DNA of 22,922 bases, taken from contig CALDBH010000055.1 in NCBI GenBank assembly GCA_937938065.1, positions 1-22,922 on the forward strand, read 5' to 3'. The stretch comes from an uncultured Sulfurovum sp. Lineage in GTDB: Bacteria; Campylobacterota; Campylobacteria; Campylobacterales; Sulfurovaceae. The notes below the pieces were generated by a model, which saw only the letters and a program-made list of their open reading frames with translations, was not told where the DNA came from and made no database searches. Below, piece by piece: positions 13,681 through 22,734 of this stretch. The translations under genes and the position numbers were made by a program. Position 1 is the first letter of the stretch, and every line of letters starts with the position of its first letter.

Positions 13681-15147
13681 ATGCAATTTATTGAGACACG
13701 GGGAAATGACGGACAGAAACCTTCATCTGTACCATTTTCAGAAGCGATACTCAGCCCAAGTGCTAGTTTTGGTGGGTTATATGTACCCACAGAACTCCCA
13801 ACTTTAGATACAGAATTTTTAGAGGGACATCTCGCTAGCCATTACAAAACATTGGCATTAGACTTTTTAGAACAGTTTGGTATAGATATTGAAACAGATG
13901 TACTGGTAGAAGCGTTAAAAAGATATGACGCTTTTGATGACCCTTCAAATCCGGTACCTCTTTCTCAAATAGAAGATGACTGCTTTGTCTCCGAACTTTA
14001 CCATGGACCGACAAGAGCCTTTAAAGATATGGCACTGCAACCTTTTGGATATGTGTTAAGTAAACTGGCACAAAAAAGAGGTGAGCATTATCTTATTATG
14101 GCAGCGACAAGTGGAGATACGGGTCCTGCTACACTGGAAACATTTAAAGATCAAGAGGGCGTACAGGTAGCTTGTCTTTACCCGGATGGAGGAACATCGG
14201 ATGTTCAAAGACTTCAAATGGTTACAGAAGATGCTTCAAACCTGAAAGTCATTGGTGTTGAAGGTAACTTTGATGATACGCAAAATACACTCAAAGACTT
14301 ACTTGCTTCTGAAGACTTTAAAGCAGAGTTAGATGCAAGAGATATCAAGCTCTCAGCGGCAAATTCTGTAAACTTTGGACGTATTATCTTTCAAATTATT
14401 TACCATATCCATTCGTACTTGGAGTTGGTACGTAAAGAGAACATTCAAATGGGTGAGAAAATTTACCTGGTGGTACCTAGTGGTAACTTTGGTAATGCAT
14501 TGGGTGCTTATTATGCAAAAAAAGCAGGGCTTCCTATAGAAAAGATTCTTATTTCATCAAATATCAATAATATCTTGACTGATTGGATTACCAATGGTGC
14601 GTATGATCTTACGACACGTACACTCATACAAACAGAGTCACCTGCTATGGATATCTTAAAAAGTTCAAATGTTGAGCGTATCATGTTCGACAAATTTGGT
14701 GCAGCACGTACGAAAGAACTTATGGAATCATTGGCAACTGACGGTAAGTATCAATTGACTGCAGATGAACTTGCATTGTTACGTGAAGATTTTGATGCTT
14801 CTTTCTCAGATGATGATGAGTGTGAAGCAGTGGTTGGTGCTTATGCAAAAAAAGGGTACATCATGGATCCACATACAGCAACATGTATGAGAGCCTACAA
14901 AACTTTAAGAGAAAAAGATCTCAAAACAGTAGTTTACTCAACTGCTGAATGGACAAAGTTCAGTCCGTCTGTTTCAAAATCATTGGGTCATGAAGTAAAA
15001 GATGATGTAGAAGCATTAAAATGGGTAAGTGAAAATGCAGGTGTAGCTGTACCACCTATGATACATGGTCTATTTGATAAACCTGTTATTCATTCGGTTG
15101 TAGTTGCAAAAGAATCCATAAAAGGAGAGATGTTAAACTTTTTATAG
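13681..15147 (+). CDS. thrC: Threonine synthase
   Basis: ThrC is a PLP enzyme converting O-phosphohomoserine to threonine. The 488-residue product belongs to the longer class of threonine synthases. It has the N-terminal segment PFSEAILSPSASFGGLYVP, the PLP-lysine motif HGPTRAFKDMALQ (Lys115), the phosphate-binding ATSGDTGPA, SVNFGR, and VPSGNFGNALGAYYAKKAG in the catalytic core. The start ATG follows AGGA and a TATAAT box. The next gene begins 14 bases after the stop and is likely co-transcribed. A folded RNA with a terminator lies upstream, but thrC has its own promoter beyond it. Confidence 0.96.
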   Translation: MQFIETRGNDGQKPSSVPFSEAILSPSASFGGLYVPTELPTLDTEFLEGHLASHYKTLALDFLEQFGIDIETDVLVEALKRYDAFDDPSNPVPLSQIEDDCFVSELYHGPTRAFKDMALQPFGYVLSKLAQKRGEHYLIMAATSGDTGPATLETFKDQEGVQVACLYPDGGTSDVQRLQMVTEDASNLKVIGVEGNFDDTQNTLKDLLASEDFKAELDARDIKLSAANSVNFGRIIFQIIYHIHSYLELVRKENIQMGEKIYLVVPSGNFGNALGAYYAKKAGLPIEKILISSNINNILTDWITNGAYDLTTRTLIQTESPAMDILKSSNVERIMFDKFGAARTKELMESLATDGKYQLTADELALLREDFDASFSDDDECEAVVGAYAKKGYIMDPHTATCMRAYKTLREKDLKTVVYSTAEWTKFSPSVSKSLGHEVKDDVEALKWVSENAGVAVPPMIHGLFDKPVIHSVVVAKESIKGEMLNFL

Positions 15148-15161
15148 TTTAGCACAACGTA

Positions 15162-16259
15162 ATGTCAAGAAATCATTTTACACTTTTTTTATTATCATGT
15201 TTATGTATAGAAACAGCCACTGCAAAATCGATAATAGATTGTAGGGTTGTAACTGGTGGTATCACAGAGTGTAACCCGTACGGGGCTAAATTTCTTAAAG
15301 CCAAAGAGATCAGTTATGATCTGGATAGACAAAAGTTAATCAGAGAAAAAACCTTACCTATCCCTGAAAAAAAGAGCTTTGTAAAAGTGGTTTCAGTAGC
15401 GGACATGATAGAAAAATATGTAAAAATTCAAGAGTCTGTACGTTTTAAAGGAAGTGTAAAAACACCTTTAAAGGTTAGCGTAGTAAAAGAACCTGTACAA
15501 ATAGAAATACTTGAAGAAAAGATAGAAGAGATACAGGTTTGTGAAGTACCACCACGCATCGAAAAAGAGGTTTTAGAACAAGCAGAACCTGAAAAACCTC
15601 AAATCATCTATGGAAAATACATTGTTGTAAGGGGTGATGCCCTAAGTAAAATAGCAAAGAAGTTTGGATTAAAAACAAAAGAACTTGCAAAAATGAATGG
15701 GCTTAAAATCAAGTCTACTTTATGTGTAGGACAAAAATTAAAGCTTCCTTTTGAACAAAAGATGATTGATGCAGTCTCTTCTGCTACATACATCATTGAG
15801 GAGGGAGATACGCTTATTTCTATTGCCAAAAAGTTTAAGCTTGAACCTAAGGCATTAATGAAATTTAATCGTATGAAACGTAATGCAACCATACGTACAG
15901 GTAAAATCATAAAACTACCACTTCCTTATATCTTAGCACAGATAAAAACAAAGAAAAAACTTCGTGTTACGGCAACAGCTTACAGCTCACATAAAGCGCA
16001 AACAGACAGTACACCTTTCTTAGCAGCATGGAATAATCGTATCCGTCCAGGTATGAAGATAATAGCAGTTTCTAGAGATATGCTAACCAGATATGGAATG
16101 CGTAATGGGACAAAAGTACGTATAGGCGGTTTACCTGGTTATTATACAGTACGAGATAAAATGAATAAACGCTATAAAAAACGTATCGATATCTATATGG
16201 GACTTGATAGAAGAAGAGCGCTGCGATGGGGAAGACGCAGTGTTGTGGTATACTGGTAA
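15162..16259 (+). CDS. LysM and 3D-domain cell-wall protein
   Basis: LysM domains bind peptidoglycan, and the 3D (Asp-Asp-Asp) fold is the catalytic core of MltA- and Sps/Rpf-related murein enzymes. The 365-residue product has an N-terminal export signal, read either as a lipobox (LLSC, Cys13) or as ordinary cleavage after ATA. A charged linker precedes two LysM domains (about 152-196 and 209-253), and a C-terminal 3D domain follows with its three aspartates at D282 (QTD), D332 (VRD) and D343 (RID). It therefore looks like a secreted lytic transglycosylase-type enzyme. The ribosome site is weak. It ends directly against the convergent uup gene, with no base between the two stops. Confidence 0.87.
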   Translation: MSRNHFTLFLLSCLCIETATAKSIIDCRVVTGGITECNPYGAKFLKAKEISYDLDRQKLIREKTLPIPEKKSFVKVVSVADMIEKYVKIQESVRFKGSVKTPLKVSVVKEPVQIEILEEKIEEIQVCEVPPRIEKEVLEQAEPEKPQIIYGKYIVVRGDALSKIAKKFGLKTKELAKMNGLKIKSTLCVGQKLKLPFEQKMIDAVSSATYIIEEGDTLISIAKKFKLEPKALMKFNRMKRNATIRTGKIIKLPLPYILAQIKTKKKLRVTATAYSSHKAQTDSTPFLAAWNNRIRPGMKIIAVSRDMLTRYGMRNGTKVRIGGLPGYYTVRDKMNKRYKKRIDIYMGLDRRRALRWGRRSVVVYW

Positions 16260-18194
16260 TTAAAGAGACTCAAAAATCTCCAAAACTTCCAGGTATCTGT
16301 CACTTTTCTCTTCATAGATACTTTCAAGTTTTGACAATTCATCACTCAGTGCAGTGAGACCTTTTTCCTGATAACACTCTGGATTTTGTAAACATGCATT
16401 AAGAGCATCTATCTCTTTTTCCAGGGCTTCGATCTGATCGGGTAATGTATCATAATCCTTTTGTTCTTTGTAGCTCAGTTTTGTCTGTTTCTTTTCACTT
16501 ACCGGCACCTCTTTTTTTACAGATGTTTTGACCTCTTGCTCCAGAGCATCCAATTCTTTGATCTCTTTTTCTATTTCCAGATACTCGGTATAGGTCTGAT
16601 AAGACTCTTCAACCACACCATTCCCTTTAAAGATAAAGAGCTTAGAGGCAATTTTGTCTATGAAGTAGCGGTCATGCGAGACAAAGAGTATGGCTCCTGG
16701 AAAATTAATGAGTTTTTCTTCCAGGATATTAATGGTTTGGATATCTAGATCATTGGTAGGTTCATCTAAGATGAGGCAGTCTACTTTTTTGGCTAAAAGT
16801 AGTGCCAGTGCTACACGGTTTTTCTCTCCACCAGAGAGCATACCTACTTTCTTGGATAAAAATTCTTTAGGGAAAAGAAAAGATTTGAGGTAGCCATACA
16901 CGTGAAGATTAACGCCTTGTACTTCTATATGGTCTCCCCCGTCAGGACAAAAGGTTTCAATAAGTGTTTTGTTGTTGTCAAGCATCTCTCTGTGCTGATC
17001 AAAATAGCCTATGGAAAAGTCCCCTTGCTTGATGATACCACTTTGGGGTTTTATACGTCCAAGCATAAGTTTTAGCAGGGTTGATTTACCCGCACCGTTG
17101 ATACCTACAATGGCGATCTTGTCTTTTTGCAGGATACGTGTAGTGAGGTTTTCTATCAGTTTTTTTCCTGGCACTTCGTAGGACATGTTTTCAAGCTCAA
17201 AAAGCATCTTTTTTCGTGACACACCTTCATCACGGTTAAAATGTTTTTTCTCACGTTCAAGTTCTACCATCATTTTACGAATGAGGGTAGGGTTTTTCTT
17301 TGCTTCATCTCGAAGTTCAAAGACACGTTTTTTACGTCCCTGATTACGTTTTTCTCTGGCTTTTACACCCTTTCCTAACCAAGCTTCTTCTTGTTTAAGA
17401 AGTCTTAGCAGGTTTTCATGCCCCTTTTGTAACGCATGCATACGCGCTTCTTTTTGTTCGAGGTAGTTCATGTAACCACCTGTATAGCTTACAAGTTCCT
17501 GGTTATCCACTTCTACAACACGTGTGGCAATGGTGTCGATGAAATGTCTGTCGTGTGAGATAAACAACAAGGTAAAATTCTCTTTGAGAAGCATCTCTTC
17601 CAAGAACTCAACCATATAGACATCAAGGTGGTTTGTAGGTTCGTCAAGAAGCAGTACATCGGGCTTTTTGAGTATGAGAGAAGCCAGGGCTACACGACGC
17701 TGTTCTCCTCCGGAAAGAGAGACTACAGGACGGTGTTCATAGGCTTTGAGCTGAAACTCCTGCATGACACGTTCTATTTTGTCATCAAGGTTCCAGGCAT
17801 TGTGATGGTCCAGAAAAGAGGAGACTTTTTCGAGTTTGTTGAGCAGCTCTTCATTTTCAAAATCTTCAGCGACTTTAAGACTAAGCATATCATACTCATC
17901 TTTGGCTTTTTTTAGTTCTGTAAGTTCATTGAGTATGGCTTCTCTGACTGAAAGGCCTGGATCAAAGTGTGGCTGTTGTGCAAGCATCTCTATATGTATG
18001 GAACTGTTTACCACTCTTTTCCCGTCTGTAGGTTCTTCTTCTCCCATGATGATCTTCATCAGTGTAGATTTCCCACAGCCATTTTGCCCAACGATAGTGA
18101 CACGTTCACCTTCATTCAGATGAAAATCAACCCCATTAAGAAGTAATTTAATGTCATATTGTTTTTTGATATCAAAGAGATCGATGAGTGCCAA
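16260..18194 (-). CDS. uup: ABC-F ATPase Uup
   Basis: ABC-F proteins act on ribosomes or, for Uup, also limit precise transposon excision and bind DNA junctions. The frame is open to 18311, but TTG 18194 is favoured. AAGGA lies six bases before it, a minus-strand TATAAT at 18222-18227 predicts start near 18215, and the protein then begins MALIDLFDIKKQYD as family members do. The 644-residue product has two nucleotide-binding domains, each with Walker A (GQNGCGKST, GINGAGKST), signature LSGGE and DEPTN. The linker AWLGKGVKAREKRNQGR and the C-terminal coiled-coil region KLSYKEQKDYDTLPDQIEALE are Uup hallmarks. There are no membrane segments. Confidence 0.93.
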   Translation of the reverse strand: MALIDLFDIKKQYDIKLLLNGVDFHLNEGERVTIVGQNGCGKSTLMKIIMGEEEPTDGKRVVNSSIHIEMLAQQPHFDPGLSVREAILNELTELKKAKDEYDMLSLKVAEDFENEELLNKLEKVSSFLDHHNAWNLDDKIERVMQEFQLKAYEHRPVVSLSGGEQRRVALASLILKKPDVLLLDEPTNHLDVYMVEFLEEMLLKENFTLLFISHDRHFIDTIATRVVEVDNQELVSYTGGYMNYLEQKEARMHALQKGHENLLRLLKQEEAWLGKGVKAREKRNQGRKKRVFELRDEAKKNPTLIRKMMVELEREKKHFNRDEGVSRKKMLFELENMSYEVPGKKLIENLTTRILQKDKIAIVGINGAGKSTLLKLMLGRIKPQSGIIKQGDFSIGYFDQHREMLDNNKTLIETFCPDGGDHIEVQGVNLHVYGYLKSFLFPKEFLSKKVGMLSGGEKNRVALALLLAKKVDCLILDEPTNDLDIQTINILEEKLINFPGAILFVSHDRYFIDKIASKLFIFKGNGVVEESYQTYTEYLEIEKEIKELDALEQEVKTSVKKEVPVSEKKQTKLSYKEQKDYDTLPDQIEALEKEIDALNACLQNPECYQEKGLTALSDELSKLESIYEEKSDRYLEVLEIFESL

Positions 18195-18221
18195 AACTGT
18201 TCCTTGTTGTATATTGGTGCA

Positions 18222-18265
18222 ATTATAGCAAATAGAGTGGGCTTTAAGGCTTGATTTGGTATATT
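18222..18265. promoter_or_regulatory. Divergent promoters between uup and the M48 protease operon
   Basis: Minus strand: TATAAT at 18227-18222, start near 18215 for uup. Plus strand: TATATT at 18260-18265, start near 18272, giving a 20-base leader with AAGGA before the protease ATG. The two share the 97-base gap. Confidence 0.5.
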
Positions 18266-18291
18266 TCACCATTATATAAGCAAGGAAATTT

Positions 18292-19563
18292 ATGCTAGAA
18301 ACCATTATCATCTTTTACTCTATCTATACATTTATGAAACTCTATATCTCCATTATGCAGATAGGGTATATTAATGAAGAAAAAAGAAAAACCCCCGTTC
18401 TGATGTCAGCAGATAAATACCTGACAGCTGGAAACTATGCTGTGGCTAACGGGAAACTTTCCATAGTAACCACATTTGTGGATTATCTGGTATTTATATG
18501 GTGGGTATTTGCAGGTTTTGCCTGGCTCTCAACCATGGTTCAAGTAGAAGGAAGCATTATGCAGGCAGTTGTCTTCCTTTTTGGTTTTATCATTGTCAAT
18601 TACATCATAGGGCTTCCTTTTGAACTGTACCAAAAATTTAAGATAGATGAAGCTTATGGATTTAACAAAATGACTGCAAAAATGTATGTTATTGATCTTT
18701 TAAAATCAAGTTTGTTATTTTTCATTTTGGGTGGTGCTGTTTTTGCTCTTTTATCTTGGATCATACAGAGTTATGAAACGTGGTGGATCTGGGGTTTTGC
18801 AGCGATGTTCACGGTAGCGATATTGGCAAATCTATTGGCTCCTACATTTATGGCACTGTTTAACAAGTTTTCTCCACTGGATGAGGGTGAACTCAAAGAG
18901 AAAATTACAGCTATGATGAACCAGGCAGGGCTAAAAAGTGATGGTATCTTTGTGATGGATGCCAGTAAACGTGACAGCCGACTCAATGCATTTTTTGGTG
19001 GATTAGGAAAGAGTAAACGTGTTGTACTTTTTGACACACTTTTGGAAAAACTCAACACCAAAGAACTTCTTGCAGTGCTTGGACATGAACTGGGACACTT
19101 CTCACATGGTGATATTTGGAAAAACATAGGGTTAATGGGTGTACTTCTTTTTATCGCATTTTATCTCTTTGGCCATTTGCCAGATGCGCTGTTTACACAG
19201 ATGGGTGTTGTTCCTGAAGCAGGAGTGCAGATCGCTATGCTGATGTTGTTATTGCCACTTGTAAGTTTTGTCTTTACACCATTTATGTCGTATGTAAGCC
19301 GTCATAACGAGTATGCAGCAGATGAGTATGGTTCACAAATGGGCGGTAAAGAAAATCTGATATCCGCACTGATGAAACTTGTTACAGAAAACAAATCATT
19401 TCCAAAGTCACATCCATTGGTGATCTTCTTTTACTATACACATCCTCCAGTGCTTGAAAGACTCAAAGAGTTAGGCTTTGATGCCTCAAATACGATTGTA
19501 GGTGAAGAAGCAGCATTGCCTAAAGAGGGTATCTTTGCACATATGGACAGAAATGACGATTAA
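18292..19563 (+). CDS. M48 family zinc metalloprotease (CAAX protease 1/Ste24-like)
   Basis: These membrane proteases cleave inside the bilayer or near it, and bacterial forms help membrane protein quality control. The 423-residue protein has several membrane segments (for example 62-82, 91-107, 140-160, 168-188, 280-297, 311-330). It also has the zinc motif HELGHFSHGD (265-274) on the cytosolic side, and a third ligand in NEYAADEYG (E340). The Ste24-type region FELYQKFKIDEAYGFNKMT and the ASKRDSRLNAFFGG loop support M48A assignment. AAGGA lies five bases before the ATG. It heads an operon with prmC, whose start lies inside its last codons. CAAX processing itself is not expected in bacteria. 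Confidence 0.9.
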   Translation: MLETIIIFYSIYTFMKLYISIMQIGYINEEKRKTPVLMSADKYLTAGNYAVANGKLSIVTTFVDYLVFIWWVFAGFAWLSTMVQVEGSIMQAVVFLFGFIIVNYIIGLPFELYQKFKIDEAYGFNKMTAKMYVIDLLKSSLLFFILGGAVFALLSWIIQSYETWWIWGFAAMFTVAILANLLAPTFMALFNKFSPLDEGELKEKITAMMNQAGLKSDGIFVMDASKRDSRLNAFFGGLGKSKRVVLFDTLLEKLNTKELLAVLGHELGHFSHGDIWKNIGLMGVLLFIAFYLFGHLPDALFTQMGVVPEAGVQIAMLMLLLPLVSFVFTPFMSYVSRHNEYAADEYGSQMGGKENLISALMKLVTENKSFPKSHPLVIFFYYTHPPVLERLKELGFDASNTIVGEEAALPKEGIFAHMDRNDD

Positions 19564-20383
19564 GGAAGGGCTCTCTTGGGCCAGAGCAGAACTCCAAGAG
19601 GCTTGTGAACGTCCTGCATTTGAAGCAGAGTTACTTTTGGCCTATCATCTTGGCAAAGATCGTACCTATTTACTGATACACGATGGGGAGAGTATCGCTG
19701 ATGTAGAGGGTTTTCAACAGCTTATTCAAAGAAGAGCAAAACATGAACCTTACGAATACATCGTAGGATCTGTCAGTTTTTATGATATCCATTTGGAAGT
19801 GGAAGAGGGTGTACTTATACCCCGTCCTGAGACAGAGATACTCATAGACTTGGTAGCAGATATCATAGAAAAAGAAAATATCACTCGCATTGCTGAAATA
19901 GGTGTGGGGTCTGGTGCTATCTCTATTGTGTTGGCGCGTAAGTTTCCCAATCTTCAGATTATCGCAACAGATATTTATGATACACCGCTCAAAGTGGCAG
20001 GAAAGAACATTGAAACATTTGGTCTGGGTAAACAGATAGAACTTCGTAAATCTAATCTTATAGATGAAGTACCTGAAACATTAGAATTGGTGGTTTCCAA
20101 TCCTCCTTACATTGCAGAAGATTTTTTACTTGAACCCAACGTCATTGATTATGAGCCCAAAGAAGCACTTTTTGGCGGAAGAGCAGGGGATGAACTGCTG
20201 AAACAGATCATCTTGGATGTAAAGGATAGAGGTATTAAGTATCTTGCTTGCGAGATGGGCTATGATCAAAAAAAACCACTACAAGAGTTTGTTAATGAAA
20301 TCGGGGTAGAATACATAAAATTTTATAATGATCTGGCACAGTTTGACCGCGGGTTTATCATAAAATTTAATGAAGGAGGGTAA
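19553..20383 (+). CDS. prmC: Release factor glutamine methyltransferase PrmC (HemK)
   Basis: PrmC methylates the glutamine of the GGQ motif in release factors RF1 and RF2. The open frame extends up to GTG 19502, but ATG 19553 starts the usual family N-terminus (MTIKEGLSWARAEL) and has GGA upstream, giving 276 residues. It overlaps the M48 gene by 11 bases. Visible signatures are the N-terminal helical substrate domain, IPRPETEIL (89-97), the SAM loop GVGSGAI (117-123; most members have GTGSG), and the catalytic NPPY (183-186). Two bases separate its stop from the next gene. The fit to the family length (about 275-290) is good. Confidence 0.93.
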   Translation: MTIKEGLSWARAELQEACERPAFEAELLLAYHLGKDRTYLLIHDGESIADVEGFQQLIQRRAKHEPYEYIVGSVSFYDIHLEVEEGVLIPRPETEILIDLVADIIEKENITRIAEIGVGSGAISIVLARKFPNLQIIATDIYDTPLKVAGKNIETFGLGKQIELRKSNLIDEVPETLELVVSNPPYIAEDFLLEPNVIDYEPKEALFGGRAGDELLKQIILDVKDRGIKYLACEMGYDQKKPLQEFVNEIGVEYIKFYNDLAQFDRGFIIKFNEGG

Positions 20384-20385
20384 GA

Positions 20386-20865
20386 ATGAATAAATATTTT
20401 AGAATAGTAACTATGGCATACCTTATACTTCTTAGTGCGATGCTTGGCGCAGGACTTTTTGCCGGTATCGTAGTGGCACCCGTTACATTTCATACAGACC
20501 AATGGCTGGGTGCAGATATTTTAACACGCTTTCAAGAGGGTCAGATCATGACAGAGAACTTTTTAAGACTCTCTTATCTGGTTAATATTGTACTTGTGTC
20601 TGTGGTACTGTATGAAGGTTATAAGTTTAAAAAATTTGAGAGAGATACTCTCACGCAAGTGGCGACATTTTTTGTGTTGGCAACAGGACTTCTTTTCTCA
20701 CAGTACTACATCCCGGATATTATTGCGATGCAAGAGCAGGGTGTAGAAGCAACAAAGTCTGTAGCTTTTATCAACACACATAAAGGAAGTGAGATCAACT
20801 TTAAGATCTTCTCTTTGGCACTGTTGGTCCTCATTGTACAAAATATGCGCAAGGCGTGCAAGTAG
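20386..20865 (+). CDS. DUF4149-type four-helix membrane protein
   Basis: No biochemical role is known for DUF4149 proteins, which resemble eukaryotic TMEM205. The 159-residue product has four membrane segments (about 11-31, 62-79, 90-108, 138-153). The first helix has the small-residue stretch GAGLFAGIVVAPVTFH, which is the family signature region. AAGGAGGG five to six bases before ATG 20386 is one of the strongest ribosome sites in the window. It lies two bases after prmC and overlaps or touches the next gene, so it is inside the M48-prmC-apaH operon. Confidence 0.8.
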   Translation: MNKYFRIVTMAYLILLSAMLGAGLFAGIVVAPVTFHTDQWLGADILTRFQEGQIMTENFLRLSYLVNIVLVSVVLYEGYKFKKFERDTLTQVATFFVLATGLLFSQYYIPDIIAMQEQGVEATKSVAFINTHKGSEINFKIFSLALLVLIVQNMRKACK

Positions 20866-20870
20866 TGAGC

Positions 20871-21359
20871 ATGAGTGAAGTTTTAGCACACCCCTTTAAA
20901 CCAATTGTATTTAAAGATACACAAACACTGATACTCGGTTCCTTCCCAAGTATCCAGTCTTTTGAGAACAACTTTTATTATGCACACCCGCGTAATCAGT
21001 TCTGGAAGATCCTTGAAAAAGTAACGACATATCCTGTGAACAACCGTGATCAAAAAGTCTGGTTGCTTAAGGAGTGTAAATTTGGACTTTGGGACATGGT
21101 AAAAGCCTGTAGTAGAGAGAACTCACTTGACAGTTCTTTAGAAAATGAAGAGGTCAATGACTTGGCTGCTTTTTTAGAAGAGTATCCCAGCATTACTAAA
21201 GTGGCATTTACGGGTAAAAAGGCAGAGGCATTGTTTAAAACACATTTCTCACATCTTAATATAGAAACAGTCTATCTGCCTTCGCCTTCTGCAGCTTATG
21301 CGAAGATGACATTTGATGCAAAAGTATCTGAGTATAAAAAACAGTTAGGATATGTGTAA
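20871..21359 (+). CDS. Hypoxanthine (deoxyinosine)-DNA glycosylase-like protein, UDG superfamily
   Basis: The family removes deaminated bases, mainly hypoxanthine from deoxyinosine, in base-excision repair. The 162-residue product has the first motif LILGSFPS (20-27), then NFYYAHPRNQFWKIL (34-48), where family members have an Asn in the active site region, GLWDM (72-76), and the C-terminal motif LPSPSAAY (136-143). I chose ATG 20871; GTG 20865 or 20856 would add two to five residues, and no ribosome site decides between them. It ends in TAATG with apaH, so the two share a base. Mug/TDG-type activity is an alternative. Confidence 0.82.
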   Translation: MSEVLAHPFKPIVFKDTQTLILGSFPSIQSFENNFYYAHPRNQFWKILEKVTTYPVNNRDQKVWLLKECKFGLWDMVKACSRENSLDSSLENEEVNDLAAFLEEYPSITKVAFTGKKAEALFKTHFSHLNIETVYLPSPSAAYAKMTFDAKVSEYKKQLGYV

Positions 21360-22225
21360 TGGCAGTTTGGGCTATAGGCGATATACAAGGGTGCTACAAC
21401 TCCCTTAGAGCATTACTGGAAAAGATAGACTTTGATGTCACACAGGACAAACTTTGGATCGCTGGAGACTTGATAAACAGAGGTGAAGGTTCACTGGAAA
21501 CATTGGAATATCTTTACAGCATTAAAGAAAATGTTGAGATCGTTCTTGGTAATCATGATATTACCCTCATAGCAGCGTATTATGGGATCAAAAAATCCAA
21601 TCCTACCATCGACCCTATACTTGAGTCACCGGAAGCAAAAAAGCTCATAGATTGGCTTAGAGGACAAAAGTTCTTACATGTGGACTATCAACTGGGTTAT
21701 TGTATGGCGCATGCGGGGATTTCACCTGAGTTTGATCTGGGTATGGCGATGATGTATGCAAAAAGTGTGGAAGAAAAACTGCAAAGTGATCAGGCCGCTA
21801 TTTGGTTGGAGCAGATGTTTAAGAAGGGCAGTAACCGTTTTAACCGTGATGCAAGCCTTATAGACATAGACCGTTACATCGTCAGTGCTTTTACTCGCAT
21901 GCGTTTTTGTTATGGCGATCACAGATTGGATTTTGACCAAAAAGGACCACCTACTGATGAGCTGAGAGAAAAAGGACTCAAACCTTGGTTTGAGTGTCAG
22001 AATCGTAAAGATATTGATCTTCGTATTATCATGGGTCACTGGTCAACTTTGGGATTTTATGAAGATGAACATGTATTGGCTTTAGATACGGGGTGTCTAT
22101 GGGGTGGTAAGCTTACAGCTGCACGCATTGACAGTGATGAAGTTGAGATAGTATCTATAGATTGTGTCAAGGACGATGAAAGTGAAGTAGAAAAACCTAC
22201 TTCACCAGATACTCCACAAGTTTAG
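21359..22225 (+). CDS. apaH: Bis(5'-nucleosyl)-tetraphosphatase (symmetrical)
   Basis: ApaH cleaves diadenosine tetraphosphate to two ADP and also removes Np4 caps from RNA. The 288-residue product has the calcineurin-type metal motifs GDIQGC (7-12), GDLINRG (36-42; most members have NRGP, here NRGE), GNHD, and AHAG. The C-terminal part carries MGHWSTLG and LDTGCLWGG as in E. coli ApaH. A tail of about 20 residues rich in D, E, P and S extends past the conserved domain. It shares the base at 21359 with the preceding glycosylase stop and is the last gene of the operon begun by the M48 protease. I see no terminator after it. Confidence 0.95.
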   Translation: MAVWAIGDIQGCYNSLRALLEKIDFDVTQDKLWIAGDLINRGEGSLETLEYLYSIKENVEIVLGNHDITLIAAYYGIKKSNPTIDPILESPEAKKLIDWLRGQKFLHVDYQLGYCMAHAGISPEFDLGMAMMYAKSVEEKLQSDQAAIWLEQMFKKGSNRFNRDASLIDIDRYIVSAFTRMRFCYGDHRLDFDQKGPPTDELREKGLKPWFECQNRKDIDLRIIMGHWSTLGFYEDEHVLALDTGCLWGGKLTAARIDSDEVEIVSIDCVKDDESEVEKPTSPDTPQV

Positions 22226-22344
22226 ATATATTGTTACTTTTCATTATAAAATATTCTATATAGCACATTTTATAAGGTTTTAATTTTTTTACTAAATTAA
22301 ATTGTATATTTCCTTCTCTTCATTTTTTTATCCATATTGAAAAA

Positions 22345-22734
22345 CTAAAATATTTTTCGAAGAGGATTCATTTTATTCATATCTGTTATATCTTCTTGCA
22401 TTTGTTTTATATTCTTATTAAGATGTCCGACACTTTCCGCTATACTCTCATGTGTCGCAGTCGCTGAGTGTATATCAGAACCTATTGTAGAAATTGAATT
22501 GTCCAATGATTTCATATTGTGGGAAATACTTACCATTTCATTACGCATATCCTTTATATCTGCAGATATTGACTGCATGTTAACTGAAAGAGACGATATA
22601 AGTCCCGACATATTATAACCAGCGATACTCACTATAAAAGTTATAACGAATAATAAAATATATGCAAATAATCGATCACTTTTACTTTTCTTCTCTATCG
22701 CTTCTGCAATAAGCTTCTCCTGGTCTGTCGTCAT
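22345..22734 (-). CDS. Single-pass membrane protein with coiled coil, unknown function
   Basis: I do not recognise this 129-residue protein. Residues 1-20 are charged and hydrophilic, 22-39 form one membrane helix, and 45-121 carry a heptad-like pattern of I, M, L and V (for example SLSVNMQSISADIKDM) of the kind seen in coiled coils of chemoreceptors and laminin-like domains. The C-terminal end is basic (MNPLRKIF). AAGG lies six to seven bases before the ATG. It is convergent with apaH, separated by 119 bases. Possible promoters are the TATAAA (22801 down to 22796) and TATACT (22853 down to 22848) boxes upstream. Confidence 0.7.
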   Translation of the reverse strand: MTTDQEKLIAEAIEKKSKSDRLFAYILLFVITFIVSIAGYNMSGLISSLSVNMQSISADIKDMRNEMVSISHNMKSLDNSISTIGSDIHSATATHESIAESVGHLNKNIKQMQEDITDMNKMNPLRKIF

